A stretch of DNA of 64,000 nt from Siphonodentalium dalli (Eukaryota > Mollusca > Scaphopoda > Gadilida > Siphonodentaliidae). This document shows positions 49,501-58,500 of the stretch, in pieces; position 1 is the first letter of the stretch; each line of letters opens with the position of its first letter. The notes beneath the pieces were generated by a model, which ran no database searches, was not told where the DNA came from, and worked only from the letters and a program-made list of their open reading frames with translations. The position numbers were made by a program, and so were the translations under genes. The stretch spans positions 207,726,978 to 207,790,977 of the forward strand of contig CP136066.1 of NCBI GenBank assembly GCA_032622095.1, in the 5' to 3' direction.

Positions 49501-52500
49501 ATAGATACGCGCCAAAAATAGATAGGCGATACTTATTTTAATACTAATTCCCGCGTTCTGGTAAACCCGGTGGGAAACGGGTGAAGAATCCATTGGTAGT
49601 GATGGTCTGGTGTCATGTCATCAGTTTGATTTATTATGTCCATTGTCCAATATACTCTGGAATCCAGGCTCTGAATACTGAATGAAATTATGGGGGAACG
49701 CAGTCCACTAACTTCTTACAACATAATGTGAAGTAATAGTTGGAGTTAATAACAGCTCGTGACGTGCCATGTTGATTCTGGTTAGAACGCTATCATGAAC
49801 CAATGGAAATACGGAAATGAAGGAAGTTGAATTAGCACGAGTAACTACGGAGGTGGCCATGATTCACTATAATAATGGCATCTTCCGATCATATTATATA
49901 GGCCGATCCATATATATCCTAATACCTCAAACTGTTCTAATTCTATTCGACTAGGAGTTATCACATCCGTCTGGCTATATCCCATAAATTGTATATATCA
50001 TGCTGCATTCGTGCATCATGATAGTCTACCCCAACTATGTGGCATATATAGATTAACTTCAGCAGAACACGGTGATGGTGAAGCTACGAAGGGTCACGTG
50101 ATAAGCAACCCATAAGTCCATATACTTAACGTGCTTGAACATATATTTCGGTTTTATATAGTGAATGGTGTGTTCTCATCGAAAGTCATGTATGATAATG
50201 ATATGCATATATTTCATTCCTGCACGCTGTAATATATTGCGGAAATATATGTATTTTAATGTTACATTTCGACATTTCCGCCACATTGGCGGCCATCTCG
50301 ATTATAATAAGGTATTATTAACTCCGGATTATCTAAATCGGAGTCCATTCATTAATACATCTAACACTGAGACATCGTTCTCCTGTGATGGACATGTTAT
50401 TTGACGTATACTTTTGTTTGGAGAATTTTCACGATGCTTATTTGGACAATAATTGTCATATGAACTCGCATTTTTTGAGTCATATTTGGTAAGACAGCTA
50501 ATAGGAATGTGTCATAACATGGCGATTATTTATATGGAAGAATAAAATTAGTCTAATACATTCACGTTCTACATAACAAAAACGTAATTGGGTGAAAATG
50601 GGTAACATTTGCGTATTATTGTATTTTGGCCGCCATCTTGGAAGCCATCTTGGATTAAGTTGACAGTTTCTGGATCCAATTAGATGTAAATACCTTATGT
50701 AATGATCCTAGTCATTTCCATCACCGATTATTCTAAATTTCTATAAGGAAATAGTTAGAAAATAAACAGGTATATTTTGGCGAACATTTATACCACTTTC
50801 TTTAAATCATCGCATTTGGAGAAGACAATCAAGGTTATGATCCAAGAAATCAACTAAAATGATGCCTAGGTGATTTGTTATCAAGATTGAAGAGAAGTAT
50901 ATCCCCTAATCGTCACCAGTTCGATGCAATCGGAAATAATATAGGCGGCATGTATGGAAAACCATCAATTTTTCCACTTCCGGTCGCCATTTTGGCGGCC
51001 ATCTTTGATCGAGATGATAATTTTTTATATATAATTATAACATGGCGTCACACCATACACTGTACAAAAGGATTGTCATATATTTTATATCACAATTATA
51101 TTTTTATCATGAAATCCAACAATAGCGAACTTAAGAAAATGAGCATGGCGGCCATCTTTATGACGCCATCAGATCACCCAGTCCAGCCTTCATAATTGGC
51201 TACGGCAATCAGCATTGCCGAAGCATTTTGCTGAAGCAAACTGGGCCACGGCATACTTTTGCTGTAGCAGATTGCCGAAGCCAAACAATCTGAATTAAGA
51301 GGGCTGCCCAGTCGCGACCCCAGGGTGTCTAACAAATTTTTTTCTGAAGTAGAGACCATATACTGGCTCACGAACATGGTCTCTATATTTGTTCATGAAT
51401 TTCCCACGGGAGCCCAAAATCGGACATAAGCGACTCTACTATTGTGCATGTCATAATAATAATCTAGCTGAAACAACATTGAATTTTAATACTGATCATA
51501 ACTATGTTGGGAAGAGATGATTTAACAAGAAACCAAGGGCTTTTTAACCCTTTCTATACTAAATGGATTCTCCTATTCAGTTTCAAAAGTAAAAATTTGT
51601 ATGGTCTATTATTCATTTTGAAATTTGTTCAGGACAAATAAGCAGACAACAGATAATTAAAATGCAGAAAGAGTCCTATTTATTGGAGGGAAATGTTCCA
51701 ATAATGAGTCATACAAATTAAGGTTCCCTGTTTGAATGTTATTGTAAAAAAAAGTATTAAAATCCAAATTCATTAGTGATCAGTGATAGTTCCTTCAGTG
51801 GTTTGTGGACTAATTAGCTTATATTCTAATTTGTAGGTTGGATCTCGAAGCAGTGTGTACTCAGCTATGAGTAAAGTCAGGAAAACAGGCTCTTATATTT
51901 ATGAGGACTTCATGCCAACTGATGGAACAGATGTGAAGGTATATAATTATCATATTTATTTAATTTAACCCTTCCATGCCTGGGGCTTCCTGAAATTTTA
52001 CGAAAACCCTGTGCCAATGCATTCTCTTATACAATATTTACCTTGACCTTGTAAGCCTGTGCATCCTCTTATATATACGAGGCTCCCTATCGGAGACTCG
52101 CATATGAAAGAGAATGCACTGGCAAAGAATCTTTAATGCTGCACCAGTGTTGCTCCCGTCATGAAATGGTTAAGCTTTGTGTGATCGTATTTGAACAAAC
52201 AAATTATTATGTTATTTTTTGTTTTTACAGGAGTCAGTTCCAAAGTTGAAACAATCATATTCTCTTTTCGGTTACTGGGGTATATTCAGTTCCAGATTGA
52301 TGGCTTCGATTGTGGTAGTTTGAAGTGATGGGTTAAACATCTGCCGATCATGATCGGCCTCTTGTTATTCTAGGTATACACAGTCGGTCCTGATTATGCT
52401 CACGCAGAAGCTAGAAAATCACCTGCTCTGGATGGCAAAGTAGAAAGGGATCGGAGTGGTAAAGAAGTTCGATATCCAGTATTATTAAGCGCCAAAGAAA

Positions 52501-55500
52501 AACTGATTGCTCGGAAGGTCACCCTGGCATTCAAGGTTTGTATATGTCATACAATTGACCTTTCAACTGCTGTCAATCAAATAATTATTAAAAAAACATT
52601 TCTACCAATCTGCGACTGAGCTGGTCGCTTACTGCAATGAACATTCTTTCTTGGCCCTAATTTTTATATCCGTGCATACTTTCAGTGTTAAATTGGCTAT
52701 ATTTAAACAACTTTTTTGTTGTCAAATCATAATTACGTGCGCTCGCGCAACAGTATGGCGATCAGACAGATTCGTAGGTTGGTGTCACCCTACTCCGTTT
52801 CACTCCATGACGTCACCAAAAACGACGTAAAACCTCGTGGCGTTCTGACATTTTTACTGTGCCGCGTTTTTGCTATATTTCAATTATTTGTTTGTCGCCG
52901 ATATCGCCATTTGTCGGGATTCCCTGTTTCTATATTTAAAACTGGCATGCTCGTAGTGAGCCTCGTTTTTGATTTTTTCTCCCAGGTCAAAATACGTCAG
53001 AGTTATGACAAAAATAGATCGACCTACATTTTCTCCATCAGAACTCTACATCAAAGAGTCTATAGACTCCTTCGGGACCTACACAGACTCCTTCATTTGG
53101 GTATTTTTACTTATAATTGGGAAGTTTTATCATTTTTGGTTCGTGCGAAGACCTCTTTTTATCGTGCGGGAAAAGAGAGACATTCAAAACGCGATTTCGT
53201 AATTCGACGCAATAGGCTGAATAGCCTAACCTTCAGCCGAGTTCCGGGTCAAATACGACGAATGACGTAACACAAAACAAAACGCATTTGTTGACACAAA
53301 CACCGTTTGAAGAGTTTATTATTACATAAAATGATCGTTATTGATTAATTATTGATATTTATTGTTGCATATTGGCTGCTATCAATATTTACACAAATGG
53401 TATTAATTATTTCTTATAATTGCTCCTTTGGTCAACTTTGACCATCGGAAAATGAAAATGAAAATATGCCGCTGAAAAAAATGTAATCGATATTAAAGTC
53501 TCATCCTTTCGGCAACATGGAATTGGTTTTAATTACTTAAATGATTAATATAGTAATTTGTCTTTTATCTGTGATGAAATGAGAAATGGTAATTGTCTTT
53601 TTTTGCTAACATTAAATTAAATTAAATAAATTAAGTAAAATACAGTGAAATTATTTTTTAAATTATTGTTTATTACATTTTTGCGCACGTTGGCATCTCT
53701 CTGAGTGCATTCTAGTTTACTGTATTTTTAATTTCTGCAATGAAAATAATAATATAGTATTACTTCTCTCTCATAAATGTTGATTATAACACTATTTTTC
53801 ATTTGGTATGACACATGTCATATTTTTTTCACAATTAAAGTCATAATGGGTGAACATCACCAACTTCAACTGGGGAAACTCAATCTGATCCCAGGTCTCC
53901 CATAGCAGTTGAAGTCAAAGCAGAATGAGGTTTCCAGAGGGTGACCTCATTCTGCAAATGTTAAACACTAAATTCAGGCTTGTCCACATGACTGCATATG
54001 GTGGGTAATAGACCCTTAGAATGTGCAATTTTGTTATTGACAGTTTGATTATTTTATTTCAGCAAAGTGTTTGTGGCTTTGATTTGCTCAGAGCGAATGG
54101 GAAGTCATATGTCTGTGATGTAAACGGCTTTAGCTTTGTGAAGAATTCCAGCAAATATTATGACGATTGTGCGAAAATTCTTGGGTGAGTCTCAAGATAA
54201 AATTATACCTCTAACTTTCATCTCGATTTGTCCTATAAATTATAATTGTTCTTGCTACAAGAAAGTTTGATCCAAATTATTAAACCTTATCATAAACTTC
54301 GGCGGGAAACCATCATCCCAGTTACCTGCTCATCAAATAGTATAAACTTATTTTGCAATGTTGTGTACAGTATGTGTTTTTCTTGTATGAGTCCAGGTTG
54401 TTGTGAAAAGTCATATTGGACGAGACACGCAGTGTCAAGTCCAATATGACTTTTCACCACAACCTGGACGAGTACAAAACACATACTGTACACAACATTG
54501 TATAATGACATTTTTATTATCCATCTGTATGTTTATTCAATTTTTTGGGATAAAACTTTTGTGGTTATTTTTGGTATTTGTCGGCCCTTGATTCTCTATA
54601 AAAGCCTGTGATGATCATCAAGCTTGATCTGAGTTGAGTGACATCCGATCGACACATGGCCATTTCGATAATAAATGAGAATTTGTTCAAGCTCACCGAA
54701 TTAAGCACATTTGTAGCAATGAACACTCCGTGCGGTATCTCGCATCAATGTCAAGTAGAACTGTAGAAATAAATTTAAGGACAGGGTGCCTGGGTTGAAT
54801 TAAGTTTGTTTATATATAGTACTTAGTAAGGTTAGGCATAGGTTTTTGACTCTTGACTCCAGCTAATGATATAGTTTACTGATATTTCAGGACGATGATT
54901 GTGCGGGCATTAGCACCACAGCATCATATTCCCTGGGTGCTTGGATCGGCTCCTGAAGATATTCCTGTTGTTCCTACCACATCTGGCTCTATGTGAGTGT
55001 TTAGCACCATATTGATTCACTGTTAAGAGCACCATCAAAAAAATAATGATTAGCTGCTTGAACGGTGTGTTTTCTTAATCAAGTGACAATACTTTATTGC
55101 TTTGTAGTTTTAAAGCCTACTTAATTTTCGATTCACCAATTTTATTTTTTTATAGTGCCTTGATATACGGTTTTAATAACAATCTATGCCATAAATATGA
55201 TTAAAATACTATAATTCATCACCACTTGGAACGTCTGTGTCTCAGAAGGTGCCCATATAGTAATAGAAAATAACTGATATCATAAAATCATTTCCCCATT
55301 ATGGCTCCCAGAATGCAACAAAATTCAAACTGTTGTTTATTTTCAGTGGAAGGGGAATAACTCCTATATCTAAATATATAGAGTCATTCCCCTTCCATTG
55401 AAAATAATCGACTTTATGCAGAAACTTTTGCACACAGATGTTGATATCTCAACAAAAACAATTTATGACATCGAATAAGTTTAATATACAATGTTTTGGA

Positions 55501-58500
55501 ACTTCCTCTTTCAAACGGTGTATAATATGGCAAAATTTATAACGTGATCTGGGAGTTTGAAAATTAAGTGGGCCTTTAAAATAAGACAATGTAGGCGAAT
55601 CAATTTATATATATGTTGATATATGTTACCGGCTAGATATTTATATATATGTTGATATATGTTACCGGCTAGATATTTATATATATGTTGATATATGTTA
55701 CCGGCTAGATATTTATATATATGTTGATATATGTTACCGGCTAGATATTTATATATATGTTGATATATGTTACCGGCTAGATATTTATATATATGTTGAT
55801 ATATGTTACCGGCTAGATATTTATATATATGTTGATATATGTTACCGGCTAGATATTTATATATATGTTGATATATGTTACCGGCTAGATATTTATATAT
55901 ATGTTGATATATGTTACCGGCTAGATATTTATATATATGTTGATATATGTTACCGGCTAGATATTTATATATATGTTGATATATGTTACCGGCTAGATAT
56001 TTATATATATGTTGATATATGTTACCGGCTAGATATTTATATATATGTTGATATATGTTACCGGCTAGATATTTATATATATGTTGATATATGTTACCGG
56101 CTAGATATTTATATATATGTTGATATATGTTACCGGCTAGATATTTATATATATGTTGATATATGTTACCGGCTAGATATTTATATATATGTTGATATAT
56201 GTTACCGGCTAGATATTTATATATATGTTGATATATGTTACCGGCTAGATATTTATATATATGTTGATATATGTTACCGGCTAGATATTTATATATATGT
56301 TGATATATGTTACCGGCTAGATATTTATATATATGTTGATATATGTTACCGGCTAGATATTTATATATATGTTGATATATGTTACCGGCTAGATATTTAT
56401 ATATATGTTGATATATGTTACCGGCTAGATATTTATATATATGTTGATATATGTTACCGGCTAGATATTTATATATATGTTGATATATGTTACCGGCTAG
56501 ATATTTATATATATGTTGATATATGTTACCGGCTAGATATTTATATATATGTTGATATATGTTACCGGCTAGATATTTATATATATGTTGATATATGTTA
56601 CCGGCTAGATATTTATATATATGTTGATATATGTTACCGGCTAGATATTTATATATATGTTGATATATGTTACCGGCTAGATATTTATATATATGTTGAT
56701 ATATGTTACCGGCTAGATATTTATATATATGTTGATATATGTTACCGGCTAGATATTTTACAGTTTTTACAGTTCCCACCTGTGCACATTTCCATGATCA
56801 CTTTTACACTTTCACGACTGGAGCTTCCTGAATGCTTTCTCTTATATATGCGAGTCTCCCATAGCCTCACATATATAAGAGAATGCATTGGCCTAACAAT
56901 ATTTACATTGATCTTGTAAGCCAGTGCATTATCTTATATATGCGAGGCTCCCTATGGGAGACTCGCATATATATTGCATATTTAATGCTGCACCAGCGCA
57001 GCTCCCGTCATGAAAGGGTTAAGTGTCCAACTCAAAGTTTATCTTGTGTTTCTCTATTTTTTTTTTAGTTTCATTTTTTTTGATCATCCCATATTTAGTT
57101 TTTTCAATTTGACCACATTTTCTGAAAAATGGGCAAAAAAATTCAGTAAAGCCACAAAAATTTGTCAAAATAATATTCCAGCCATTGTGAACTGTCTATA
57201 TTGAATATATGAGAATGATGTGTGTTGAGATTAATCAATATGCGCAACTTAAAATAGCACTTAACTTTAACTCTTCCATGACTGGAGCTTCCTGAAATTT
57301 TGCGAAAACCCTGTGCCAATGCATTCTCTTATATATGTGTGTCTCCTATAGGGATATATTAGAGAATACATTAGCCTATCAATATTTCCATTGACCTCGT
57401 AAGCCAGTGCGTTCTATGGGAGACTCGCATATATAAGAGAATGCACTGGCACAGGATCTTTAAAGATACTCAATCCGATTAGATGCTCCTAAATTACTAT
57501 TTCTTTGGCTTTTGGGGTAAACAATATTTGATTCGAGTCGAGGAACCCTCCCATCAAAGCTCAGAGTGAACAGATATCGATTTTTGAATATTGCGCGGTA
57601 ATACGGCCAAATTTTTAGATACTAAAGTTATAATCGGCCCTATTTTGTTGAACAAAATGTTGATAAATAACAAGTTTTGGGGAAATTAGATACCATAGTT
57701 GACAGTGGTTAGCATTATTTTGTTGCAATAAATCAATTCTGAAGTGTATTTTGAAGAACTCTTGTTGATGTATAACTAAAATTAACAAACTTCAAAAATT
57801 GATATCTGATCACTCTGAGCTTGATGGGTGGGTTCCTCCACTTGAATCAAATATTTTTTACCCCCGAAGTCAAAGAAATAGCAATTTAGGGGCGCTTAAT
57901 CGGATTGAGTACCTTTAATGCTGCACCAGTTCGCCTCCCATCATGAATGGGTTAACCCTTTACCCAACAGAAGGGCCCTGTGCCAATGCATTCTCTTATA
58001 TATGCGAGTCGACCATAGGTCGCCTCGCATATATAAGAGAATGCATTGGCTTAACACATTAAATATTATAAAATTGTTAAAGAATGTAAGAAAAAATGGT
58101 AAAAAGTGTTAAAACAGATTTTTTTTAGGCCAATGCATTCTCTTATATATGCGAGGCGACCTATGGTCGACTCGCATATATAAGAGAATGCATTGGCACA
58201 GGGCATAACTGTAACTACCACAATGTGGTCAAGGAGCCGGTTCCAATGATATCCATATTTGTATGGTTTTATTGAGACAGACCGAAGATATTTTAGGCTG
58301 TTGAAGCTTTATTTGGCCGGTTTTGGCCGGTTTGTTGGGTAAAGGGTTAAATCATTCCCTCATTTCCTGTTTTTTTTATGCAGGATGGAGCTACGATGTG
58401 TTGCTGCTGTGATTAGACATGGGGATCGGACCCCTAAACAGAAGATGAAGATGGAAGTCAAACATAAAAAGTACAGTTATTTTACTATATGCCCTGTTTC

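Noticed and set aside
52231-52340. Possible extra PPIP5K exon after TTTTTGTTTTTACAG
   Set aside because: The acceptor looks good, but the frame stops and no phase-compatible donor exists; exons 5 and 6 join directly into the conserved [12 protein letters not shown].
52716-53270. 184-codon plus-strand frame in intron 6
   Set aside because: No ATG at its start, no recognisable domain, no splice signals tied to it.
55511-56779. 422-codon open frame on the minus strand
   Set aside because: It is the 36-bp minisatellite read in one frame; the unit length is a multiple of three and has no stop in that frame. No unique coding sequence surrounds it.
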